Shown: piece by piece, positions 1 through 6,177 of the stretch
Layout: each line of letters starts with the position of its first letter
Numbering within the stretch: position 1 is the stretch's first letter
The notes under the pieces: model-generated
Told to the model about the DNA's origin: nothing
Database searches by the model: none
The model's input: only the letters and a program-made list of their open reading frames with translations
Assembly (NCBI GenBank): GCA_963624975.1
Contig: CAVFRF010000037.1
Span: 1-13,196, forward strand
Reading direction: 5' to 3'
DNA: 13,196 nucleotides
Origin: CAVLCC01 sp963624975
GTDB lineage: Bacteria > Actinomycetota > Coriobacteriia > Coriobacteriales > CADBOM01
Translations under genes and position numbers: made by a program

Positions 1-64
1 CCGCGACAAGCCCCACGTCTAGTAGCACCAATTCCTTGTCACACATTGGTACTTTCTGGGCCGG

Positions 65-350
65 TTGTCCAACAATTTGCGAATGCTGCAGTTTGCGCAC
101 AAGAATCGGCAGTTTTCTGGCAAGTAATTGCGTTTGCTGCGGTCAAGCAAATTAGAAACATACTCCATGGCTCATCAAGTGCAATTATAATAAAGTGAAC
201 TGTACAAAACTTTATTTATGAAGGGCAAATAGGTTCATTCGAGGTCCCGTATAGCCCCAACGCTATTGCGATACCGCAGCAAACGCAATAATTTGACGAA
301 AACCGGACTTCGGTGAATGCGCAACTGCAGCAAACGCAAATCGTTGACAC
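65..350. repeat. Imperfect inverted-repeat element (arms about 65-143 and 273-350)
   Basis: Seen directly: the reverse complement of 65-143 aligns with 273-350 along almost its whole length with small gaps. The inner ends match perfectly over 17 bp (attgcgtttgctgcggt at 127-143 against its complement at 273-289), and the outer blocks (around 70-90 and 325-347) match at about 19 of 22. The arms enclose 129 bp of AT-rich DNA. Each arm carries two copies of a 13-bp word, TTGCGTTTGCTGC or a near match (77-89, 128-140; complement at 276-288 and 327-339). No transposase reading frame lies inside, so a MITE-like or REP-like non-coding repeat is the best inference. It sits just beyond the 3' end of the minus-strand lysR gene. 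Confidence 0.7.
189..216. other. AT-rich hairpin at the centre of the inverted-repeat element
   Basis: AATAAAGT at 189-196 and ACTTTATT at 209-216 form a perfect 8-bp inverted repeat with a 12-nt loop that contains the palindrome TGTACA. Its centre (about 202) nearly coincides with the axis of the larger arms (about 208). It could be a DNA cruciform or protein site inside the element, or part of a weak terminator for minus-strand transcripts leaving lysR. It lacks a GC-rich stem, so terminator function is doubtful. Confidence 0.45.
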
Positions 351-387
351 AAAACGTGCGATTGGGGTGCATGGCCTTCATAGCGAG

Positions 388-1281
388 CTACTTCAGCGCG
401 TCTAGTAGGTGCTCCAACGCGGGGTTGGGGTTGTCGGCCCGCCATAGAGCCTCGAAGTCCAGCGTCTCCGACGTGCCGTCCGCCTTGGTGATGGGCAGGA
501 TGCGCAGCGTGGGGTCGCTCTCGTAGTGGCGCGTGATGTACTCGGGGATCAGCGCGATGCCCGTGCCCGCGGCCACCATGAGCATCACGCTCTCGTCTTC
601 GCCGTCGGCCGCCACCACGTTGGGGATGTAGCCGCCGCGCTGGTAGATGAGCAGCGCCTCCTGCATCTGGTCCTTGGGCTGGTCGGCGGGGTCCATCATG
701 ATGAAGCTCTGGCCCTCGAGGTCGGAATACGAGAGCTTCTCGCGCTCCGCAAGCGGGTGCCCCTCGGGCAGCACCACCATGATGGGGTAGCTGGTGATGT
801 ACCTGCGCTCCAGCTCGAACTTGCCCAGGACGTGCGAGCTGATGACCAGCGCCACGTCGCACGCGCCCTGCGCCACCTTGGCCATGAGCACGCTGGAGTT
901 GCTGCGCTCGAAGCCGAGCTTCACGTCCGGAAACGCCTTGTGGAACACGCGCAGATGCTGAGAGAAGTCGCCCTTGCCGAAGCCGGTCACGTAGCCCACG
1001 GTCAGCTCGCCCTGCAGGCCGGTGGATGCCAGCCGCGCCAGCCGCATCGCGTCGTCGCTCTGCTGCACGATGCGCTTGGCCTCGGCGAGGTAGACGCGCC
1101 CCGCCGCCGTTAGCTCCACATGGTGCTTGTCGCGCACCAGCAGCGGCACGCCCACGGTTTTCTCCAGCGACTTGATCTGCTGGCTCATCGCGGTTTGCGA
1201 GATGAAGTTCTGCTCCGCCGCGCGGGTGAAGTTCCTAAGCTCCGCCACGCTTATGAAGTAGTTGAGCTGGTTGAGGTTCAT
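388..1281 (-). CDS. LysR-family transcriptional regulator
   Basis: This 297-residue protein is the usual length for a LysR regulator. An N-terminal winged helix-turn-helix lies at about residues 2-60, with the family signature around FTRAAEQNFISQTAMSQQI, followed by a linker helix. The periplasmic-binding-like effector domain starts near residue 88 (GELTVGYVTGFG) and keeps LPEGHPLAE and the late GTGIALIPEY motif. The protein binds DNA in the cytoplasm and responds to a small ligand that cannot be named. An upstream ATG at 1290 has a purine tract directly abutting it; the ATG at 1281 has AAAGGA 8 nt upstream and gives the canonical MNLNQLNYF start, so I chose it. The gene is divergent from the trpB2-like gene, a typical LysR arrangement, which makes that gene its likely target (inference). 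It ends at TAG 388-390. Confidence 0.93.
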   Translation of the reverse strand: MNLNQLNYFISVAELRNFTRAAEQNFISQTAMSQQIKSLEKTVGVPLLVRDKHHVELTAAGRVYLAEAKRIVQQSDDAMRLARLASTGLQGELTVGYVTGFGKGDFSQHLRVFHKAFPDVKLGFERSNSSVLMAKVAQGACDVALVISSHVLGKFELERRYITSYPIMVVLPEGHPLAEREKLSYSDLEGQSFIMMDPADQPKDQMQEALLIYQRGGYIPNVVAADGEDESVMLMVAAGTGIALIPEYITRHYESDPTLRILPITKADGTSETLDFEALWRADNPNPALEHLLDALK

Positions 1282-1364
1282 GCTGACCATCCTTTCGTCT
1301 CCGGCACCGCGCGTCTCCGCGACCCCGGCCCGCGCCGCTTCGCCTCTGCCGCCGCGCTCTCAAC

Positions 1365-1393
1365 ATTGTAATAAGAAAAACTTCTCACACAGC
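1365..1393 (-). promoter_or_regulatory. Candidate lysR promoter
   Basis: On the minus strand, TACAAT (complement of 1365-1370) is a good -10 box. About 16 bp upstream is the weak -35-like hexamer CTGTGT (complement of 1387-1392). Transcription would begin near 1358 and give a leader of roughly 75 nt. The weak -35 fits a regulated promoter but also leaves the call uncertain. Confidence 0.4.
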
Positions 1394-1440
1394 CGCATTT
1401 TTGCGTTTCACATCCCGAATGCAAGTGGTTAACATAAGCC
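1394..1440 (+). promoter_or_regulatory. Shared control region upstream of trpB2; possible LysR operator
   Basis: The AT-rich part of the 205-bp divergent spacer holds a 12-bp inverted repeat, CGCA-TTTT-TGCG (1394-1405). It also holds a second, wider repeat, GCATT (1395-1399) with AATGC (1418-1422). A -10-like TAACAT lies at 1430-1435, but no -35 at good spacing was found, as expected for an activator-dependent promoter. LysR proteins bind dyad sites of the T-N11-A type in such spacers; the assignment here is inference. The trpB2 ribosome binding site is AAGGAG at 1473-1478, 8 nt from the ATG. Confidence 0.35.
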
Positions 1441-1486
1441 CTGCTTCTAAAGTTTGTTTCGAGATTGAATCGAAGGAGAAAGAGAA

Positions 1487-2875
1487 ATGGCTGCAGAATC
1501 GAAGATCCCAACCAAGATTTACTTGAGCGAGGACGAGATTCCGACGCAATGGTACAACCTGCGGGCCGACATGACCAACAAGCCGGCGCCGCTGCTCAAC
1601 CCCGCCACCCACGAGCCGCTCAAGGCCGAGGAGCTGGCTCCGATCTTCTGCGACGAGCTTATCGAGCAGGAGCTTGACGACACCACACCCTTCATCGACA
1701 TCCCCGAAGAGATTCGCGAGTACTACAAGACCTATCGCCCGTCGCCCGTGATCCGCGCCTACCACCTCGAGCGCGCGCTCGACACCCCGGCCAAGATCTA
1801 CTACAAGTTCGAGGGCAACAACACCAGCGGATCGCACAAGCTCAACTCCGCCCTGGCCCAGGCCTACTACGCCAAGAAACAGGGCCTCAAGGGCGTGACC
1901 ACCGAGACGGGAGCCGGCCAGTGGGGCACCGCGCTGGCGATGGCGTGCGCGTACTTCGACCTCGACTGCAAGGTCTTCATGGTGAAGGTGTCGTACGAGC
2001 AGAAGCCCTTCCGCCGCGAGGTGATGAGGACCTACGGCGCCGACGTAACACCTTCGCCCTCTACCACCACCGAGGTGGGCAAGCGCATCCTCGAGGCGCA
2101 TCCGGGTACCACGGGCAGCCTCGGATGCGCGATTTCGGAGGCCGTCGAGGTGGCCACATCGCACGAGGGATACAGGTACGTGCTGGGCAGCGTGCTCAAC
2201 CAGGTGCTGCTGCACCAGTCGGTGATCGGCATCGAGGCCAAGGCCGCGCTCGACAAATACGACGTAACGCCCGACATCGTGATCGGCTGCGCCGGCGGCG
2301 GCTCCAACCTCGGGGGCCTGATTGCGCCGTTCATGGGGCAGAAGCTCCGCGGCGAGCAAGACTACAGGATCATCGCGGTCGAGCCGGCCTCGTGCCCGTC
2401 GTTTACCCGCGGCAAGTTCGCCTACGACTTCTGCGACACCGGCATGATCTGCCCGCTGGCCAAGATGTACACTCTGGGCAGCGGCTTCATCCCGTCGCCC
2501 AACCACGCCGGCGGCCTGCGCTTCCACGGCATGAGCTCGACGCTGTCGCAGCTCTACGCCGACGGTCTCATGGAGGCCACTTCGGTGGAGCAGACCGCGG
2601 TGTTCGAGGCGGCCGAGTTCTTCGCCCGCAAGGAGGGCATTCTGCCCGCGCCCGAGTCGTCGCACGCAATCCGTGCCACTATTGACGAGGCGCTCAGGTG
2701 CAAGGAGACGGGGGAGGAGAAGACGATCCTGTTCGGCCTCACCGGCACCGGCTACTTCGACATGGTTGCCTACGAGAAGTTCCACAACGGCGAGATGAGC
2801 GACTACATCCCCACCGACGAGGACCTCGAGCAGGGCTTCGCGGGCATCCCGAAGTTCCCCGGCAACGAGTTCTAG
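1487..2875 (+). CDS. trpB2: TrpB2-type tryptophan synthase beta chain-like PLP enzyme
   Basis: This 462-residue fold-type II PLP enzyme is longer than canonical TrpB (about 400) and matches the TrpB2 class (TrpB-like family, about 420-460), which has extra N- and C-terminal sequence. The PLP Schiff-base lysine is K118 in GSHKLNSA. The catalytic glutamate is E140 in TETGAGQWGTA, where the W is typical of the TrpB2 form. The phosphate-binding loop is GCAGGGSNLGG (about 267-277). The family reaction is beta-replacement of L-serine (or a phospho-ester of it) with indole to give L-tryptophan in the cytoplasm. No trpA or other trp gene lies nearby, which fits a stand-alone indole-salvage role (inference); another beta-replacement or deaminase substrate is possible. 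The start is well set by AAGGAG 8 nt upstream. A LysR gene is divergent and a strong terminator follows, so it is probably monocistronic. Confidence 0.92.
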   Translation: MAAESKIPTKIYLSEDEIPTQWYNLRADMTNKPAPLLNPATHEPLKAEELAPIFCDELIEQELDDTTPFIDIPEEIREYYKTYRPSPVIRAYHLERALDTPAKIYYKFEGNNTSGSHKLNSALAQAYYAKKQGLKGVTTETGAGQWGTALAMACAYFDLDCKVFMVKVSYEQKPFRREVMRTYGADVTPSPSTTTEVGKRILEAHPGTTGSLGCAISEAVEVATSHEGYRYVLGSVLNQVLLHQSVIGIEAKAALDKYDVTPDIVIGCAGGGSNLGGLIAPFMGQKLRGEQDYRIIAVEPASCPSFTRGKFAYDFCDTGMICPLAKMYTLGSGFIPSPNHAGGLRFHGMSSTLSQLYADGLMEATSVEQTAVFEAAEFFARKEGILPAPESSHAIRATIDEALRCKETGEEKTILFGLTGTGYFDMVAYEKFHNGEMSDYIPTDEDLEQGFAGIPKFPGNEF

Positions 2876-2900
2876 GAGAGGGGAGCATCGAACGCCTTGA

Positions 2901-2962
2901 TTTGACGCGAACGCACGTGAACAGTCGTGAACGCACATGAACGCACGTGAACCGGCGTGAAC
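2901..2962 (+). repeat. 10-bp tandem repeat between trpB2 and its terminator
   Basis: Six units of exactly 10 bp run from 2901. The best copies are ACGCACGTGA at 2911 and 2941 (identical) and 2931 (one mismatch). Copies at 2921 and 2951 match 7 of 10, and 2901 is degenerate. As a result GAAC recurs every 10 bp at 2909, 2919, 2929, 2939, 2949 and 2959. The period equals about one helical turn. It lies in the transcribed 3' UTR of trpB2 and no convincing small ORF uses it. Function is unknown. Confidence 0.75.
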
Positions 2963-2977
2963 TGAACGCAAACGCAA

Positions 2978-3029
2978 GCAACCCGGACGCGGGCCCTATC
3001 GCCAGGCCTCGCGTCCGGGTTGCTTTTTT
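2978..3029 (+). terminator. Intrinsic terminator of trpB2
   Basis: A perfect 14-bp stem, GCAACCCGGACGCG (2978-2991) with its complement at 3010-3023, is followed at once by TTTTTT (3024-3029). The loop can extend the stem by GGCC pairing around a 9-nt loop. This is a very strong Rho-independent terminator for the trpB2 transcript. Confidence 0.95.
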
Positions 3030-3068
3030 GCGAGCATTCCAGGCTTCCCGCTTGGGCGACCTACATCT

Positions 3069-3104
3069 CCCGGACGTTGAGCCTCGGCAGGCTCTGCATC
3101 CGGG
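3069..3104 (+). other. Two-tier hairpin upstream of yhbY
   Basis: CCCGGA (3069-3074) pairs with TCCGGG (3099-3104). Inside, GAGCCT (3079-3084) pairs with AGGCTC (3089-3094) around a CGGC tetraloop, with a 4x4 internal loop between the two stems. Only three Ts follow, so it is a poor terminator. It shares the words CCGGA and TCCGGGTT with the terminator just upstream and may be a degenerate duplicate of it. A role in RNA or DNA structure is open. Confidence 0.5.
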
Positions 3105-3159
3105 TTTCTCGCTTCAGCCGCACGTTGCACTCGCGGGCTGGCGGGGGATCGAATGCGGG

Positions 3160-3165
3160 TAAAAT
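3160..3165 (+). promoter_or_regulatory. Candidate -10 box for yhbY
   Basis: TAAAAT at 3160-3165 sits in a short AT-rich dip about 55 bp before the coding start. No good -35 lies 16-18 bp upstream; TTGCAC at 3125-3130 is too far. The call rests on the -10 and its position only. Confidence 0.3.
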
Positions 3166-3219
3166 GCCTGAGACGCTTTTTGAAACTTCGAAACCCCTAC
3201 TACGGAAACGAGTGTGCGC

Positions 3220-3519
3220 ATGGCGCTTTCGGGCAAGCAGGTCAGGCAGCTTCGCAGCCTGGCGAACAATCTCAAGACCACGATCCAGGTTGGCAAGGAG
3301 GGCGTGACGGACAACATCGTCAAGCAGGTCGAGTCCAACCTCGAGGCGCACGAGCTGGTGAAGGTCGGCATGCTGTGCGACAGCGGCGAGGAGGCCGCCG
3401 AGCTTGGGCGCGAGATCGCCGAGCGCACCGGCGCCGACATGGTGCAGGTCATCGGCAAGCGCGTGGTACTCTACCGCGAGACCAGCCGCGACGACGTGAA
3501 GAAGATCGAGCTGGCGTAG
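3220..3519 (+). CDS. yhbY: YhbY-family ribosome-assembly RNA-binding protein (CRM domain)
   Basis: This 99-residue protein consists of a single CRM domain, the usual size for the family (about 95-100). It starts MALSGKQVRQLRSLAN, the conserved first helix, followed by IQVGKEGVTDN, the family GxxG-type RNA-binding loop, and ends in VIGKRVVLYRET. Family members associate with pre-50S ribosomal particles in the cytoplasm and aid large-subunit assembly. I chose the ATG at 3220 because MALSGKQ matches the conserved start. A GTG at 3214 would add two residues and has GGA at slightly better spacing, so it remains possible. In many Firmicutes this gene sits beside nadD; here it stands alone between trpB2 and the sensor operon, with a weak terminator behind it. 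Confidence 0.93.
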   Translation: MALSGKQVRQLRSLANNLKTTIQVGKEGVTDNIVKQVESNLEAHELVKVGMLCDSGEEAAELGREIAERTGADMVQVIGKRVVLYRETSRDDVKKIELA

Positions 3520-3550
3520 CGCGCGCCGCCATAGCTGCGCTGCCAAGAAC

Positions 3551-3580
3551 GCGGTTGCGATCGCGGCTGCTTCTTTTCTT
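3551..3580 (+). terminator. Weak intrinsic terminator of yhbY
   Basis: GCGGTTGC (3551-3558) pairs with GCGGCTGC (3563-3570) around a GATC loop, using three G-U wobbles. The T-rich tract TTCTTTTCTT (3571-3580) follows. It is placed 31 nt after the stop codon, as expected for a terminator. The wobbles and C-interrupted T-tract suggest leaky termination. Confidence 0.6.
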
Positions 3581-3588
3581 GCAAACGC

Positions 3589-3616
3589 GTTCAAAAATCG
3601 CTTTTGCTGCTATCAT
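3589..3616 (+). promoter_or_regulatory. Candidate promoter of the sensor operon
   Basis: TATCAT (3611-3616) is preceded by TG-C, giving an extended -10 (TGCTATCAT), with a -35-like GTTCAA/TTCAAA at 3589-3595, about 16 bp upstream. Transcription would start near 3623 and leave a leader of about 224 nt before the first kinase. The box overlaps TCGCTTTTGCTGC (3598-3610), close to the 13-bp word repeated in the 65-350 element. Confidence 0.5.
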
Positions 3617-3846
3617 ACCCATGTATGCATTTTGCCCTAAACCGCGATGCGGGCCGGGGGAGCGCCAAGGCGCGTCCCTGTCTGCGCGGAGTTCGTTGTT
3701 TGATGCATCACCGGCTCGCGACCCTGCATGAATGAACCGCGCTATCGGCCACGATGTCCGAACAGGCACCACAAGCACCACCGCGAGCGCCTGCCTTGCA
3801 GGGCCGAAGCTCGCGCATCCGTCCGCCGCACGTCTAGAGGTCGCTC
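3617..3846 (+). promoter_or_regulatory. Long structured 5' leader of the sensor operon
   Basis: This 230-bp stretch holds no convincing gene. A strong local hairpin forms from CGCGAGC (3782-3788) and GCTCGCG (3809-3815), with an inner stem CCTGC (3790-3794)/GCAGG (3798-3802). The upstream heptamer CCCTGCA (3722-3728) is perfectly complementary to TGCAGGG (3797-3803), so a long-range fold would compete with the inner stem. The ribosome binding site AGAGG lies at 3836-3840, 6 nt before the ATG. It might act as a leader regulator of translation; no known riboswitch class was recognised. Confidence 0.4.
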
Positions 3847-6177
3847 ATGTACGAAGTCGTCTTCAGCTCCAGCTATAGCCTCACGGTGCTGTTCATGCTG
3901 GCCATAGACGTTACGCTGGTATGGCGTCTCACGCACACGCGCGGCTTCTCCAAAGGACAGTACTGGATCCTGGTGCTACTTGCGGCAACCGCGATGTGCG
4001 CTGCCTTCGACGTTATCTGCGTGCTGCTCACCCCCGAAGCCGGACGACCGATGAACTATGTGGCCAACGCCATGTACAACATCTCGTTCATATTCGTGAA
4101 CTTCGTGCTGTTCCACCGGCTGGAACGCGTCGCCGAATCGCAGACGTTCGTGAACCCCGTGTTCAGAATCGTCGCATACCTGCCCATTGCGCTTCTGGTC
4201 GTCATGCTCGTCGTGTCCTACTGGACCGGCTTGCTCTTCTACGTGAGCGACGAAGGCTTCTACCATCGCGGACCGCTGTACGTTTGGATGGTGTTCGTGC
4301 TGGGCAACAGCTACATCGTGCTGGCCGTGGTATTGGCGGTGTACCGCAACCTCAAGTCGCATACCCTGGAGTCGCGCGAGTACCTCAAGCGCAGCGTGTC
4401 GTTCGTGCTGCCCATCCTCATAGGCATCACGTTCCAGGCCGTGATCACCACCGTTCCGGGCGCCAACATGGGACTCACCTTCACCATGATCCTCGTGTAC
4501 CTCTGCAGCCAGGACGACATCATCGCGGCCAACGAGCGCGCCAACGCCAGGTACCAGAAGATGATGGAAGGCCTGGCGATGGACTTCAACGCGGTGTACT
4601 TCGTCGACTTCAAGAAAGACACCCTGGTGGTGGTGAAGCACAACGCGGCCAACAACGGCACCAAGTACGACGACCACCTGATGAAGCGCCATGAGGGGTA
4701 CCGGGATGTGAACAAGCTGTACTGCGAGGGCGCCGTGGTGCCCGAAGACCGCGAGGGCTACATGCAGGCAACGAGCAACGAAAACCTGATGGCCCAGCTC
4801 AACGAGCGAGGGCGCATGTATTATCGCTATCGCGTGGTCCCCAACCCCCTCGACCAGGAGCACATCGAGATGCAGGTAGTCAAGCTCAACGAGAGCGACG
4901 ACTCCTTCGAGGCGGTTCTGGGCTACCGCTCGATCGACGACATCATCCGCTCCGAGCGCGAGTACCAGGAGAAGCTCGAGAACTCGCTGGAGCAGGCGCG
5001 CATCGCCAGCCTCGGCAAGACCAGCTTCCTGCGCCGCATGAGCCACGACCTGCGCACTCCCATCAACGGCATCATGGGAATGCTGGACATCGCCGACCAC
5101 TACGGCAACGATCCGGAGAGGCAGGCGGAGTGCCGCGAGAAGACCAGGGAGGCCTCGGAGTATCTGCTGTCGCTCATCAACGACGTGCTGGACATGAACA
5201 AGCTCGAGAGCGGCATGATGGAGGTCGAGAAGCAGGTGGCCGACCTGCGCCGCGTGTTCCAGGGGCAGACCGTCATCGGCACCATGACCGCCGACGACCA
5301 TGGCGTGGCCTTTATCGACCAGTCCGACTACGAGCACATGCCGCATCCGTGGGCGTATTGCTGCCCGTCGCATATCGAGCATGCCGTGGGCAACATCGTG
5401 AGCAACGCCATCAAGTACAACCACGAAGGCGGCAAGGTGCTGGCAAAGGTCGAGGAGGTCGCCTTCGACGGACGCATCGCCACGATGAGGGTCACCGTGG
5501 CCGACAACGGCATCGGCATGGCGCCGGAGTATCTGGAACATGCCTTCGAGGCGTTCTCGCAGGAGAAGCGCGACGACGTGCGCACCAAGTACGCCAGCAC
5601 CGGTCTCGGGCTTTCGCTGGTGAAGGAGCTGGTGGACCTCATGGACGGCACCATCTCGGTGGAAAGCGAGGTGGGCAAGGGCACCAAGTTCACCATCGAC
5701 CTGCCGCTCGAGGTGGCCGAGGCTCCGGAGGGCCACGACGATGCCGATGCGCTCGGCGACGACGGCGAGTTCTCGGTCGAGGGCATGCACGTGCTGCTGG
5801 TGGAAGACAACGACATCAATATGGAGATCGCCGAGTTCATGCTGCAAAACGAGGGCATGACCGTGGACGAGGCGTGGAACGGCCAGGAGGCCGTGGACAT
5901 GTTCGAGAAGTCGGAGCCGGGTACCTACGACGTGATCTTCATGGACGTGATGATGCCGGTGATGGACGGCCTCGAGGCCTCGCGCACCATCAGGGCGCTG
6001 TCGCATCCCGATGCGCAGAGCGTGCTCATCTTCGCCATGACCGCCAACGCCTTCACCGACGACGTGGCCCGCAGCCTCGAGGCGGGCATGAACGGGCACA
6101 TCACCAAGCCGCTCAAGATCGAGCACATCCTGGATGCGCTGGCCGGTTCGCGCAAACAGGCGGGTGAGCGGCCATGA
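3847..6177 (+). CDS. 7TM-type hybrid histidine kinase with receiver domain
   Basis: This 776-residue inner-membrane sensor kinase has seven hydrophobic segments in the first 222 residues (about 9-28, 40-62, 71-92, 107-129, 144-167, 184-204, 206-222). They resemble the 7TM N-terminal domain of sensor kinases. A PAS-like cytoplasmic region (about 230-360) and a coiled coil (about 366-392) follow. The H box is RMSHDLRTPINGI with phospho-acceptor H400. The ATPase has N520 (N box), D553 in VADNGIGM (G1) and the G2 box STGLGL near 586. The C-terminal receiver (about 648-768) has acidic E653/D654, phospho-acceptor D700 in FMDVMMPVMDG, T732 and K754, so it looks active. No HPt or output domain is present. 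The stop overlaps the next gene's start (ATGA). The start has AGAGG 6 nt upstream. The ligand is unknown. Confidence 0.93.
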   Translation: MYEVVFSSSYSLTVLFMLAIDVTLVWRLTHTRGFSKGQYWILVLLAATAMCAAFDVICVLLTPEAGRPMNYVANAMYNISFIFVNFVLFHRLERVAESQTFVNPVFRIVAYLPIALLVVMLVVSYWTGLLFYVSDEGFYHRGPLYVWMVFVLGNSYIVLAVVLAVYRNLKSHTLESREYLKRSVSFVLPILIGITFQAVITTVPGANMGLTFTMILVYLCSQDDIIAANERANARYQKMMEGLAMDFNAVYFVDFKKDTLVVVKHNAANNGTKYDDHLMKRHEGYRDVNKLYCEGAVVPEDREGYMQATSNENLMAQLNERGRMYYRYRVVPNPLDQEHIEMQVVKLNESDDSFEAVLGYRSIDDIIRSEREYQEKLENSLEQARIASLGKTSFLRRMSHDLRTPINGIMGMLDIADHYGNDPERQAECREKTREASEYLLSLINDVLDMNKLESGMMEVEKQVADLRRVFQGQTVIGTMTADDHGVAFIDQSDYEHMPHPWAYCCPSHIEHAVGNIVSNAIKYNHEGGKVLAKVEEVAFDGRIATMRVTVADNGIGMAPEYLEHAFEAFSQEKRDDVRTKYASTGLGLSLVKELVDLMDGTISVESEVGKGTKFTIDLPLEVAEAPEGHDDADALGDDGEFSVEGMHVLLVEDNDINMEIAEFMLQNEGMTVDEAWNGQEAVDMFEKSEPGTYDVIFMDVMMPVMDGLEASRTIRALSHPDAQSVLIFAMTANAFTDDVARSLEAGMNGHITKPLKIEHILDALAGSRKQAGERP

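Noticed and set aside
16..408. 10-bp direct repeat CGTCTAGTAG at 16-25 and 399-408, flanking the 65-350 element like a target-site duplication.
   Set aside because: The copies are 39 and 48 bp away from the element ends rather than abutting them, and one lies inside the lysR coding sequence. A 10-bp match in 400 bp is not improbable enough.
3621..3731. Small 36-codon ORF in the sensor leader as a possible leader peptide.
   Set aside because: Its ATG lies at or before the predicted transcription start, it has no ribosome binding site, and it has no run of regulatory codons.
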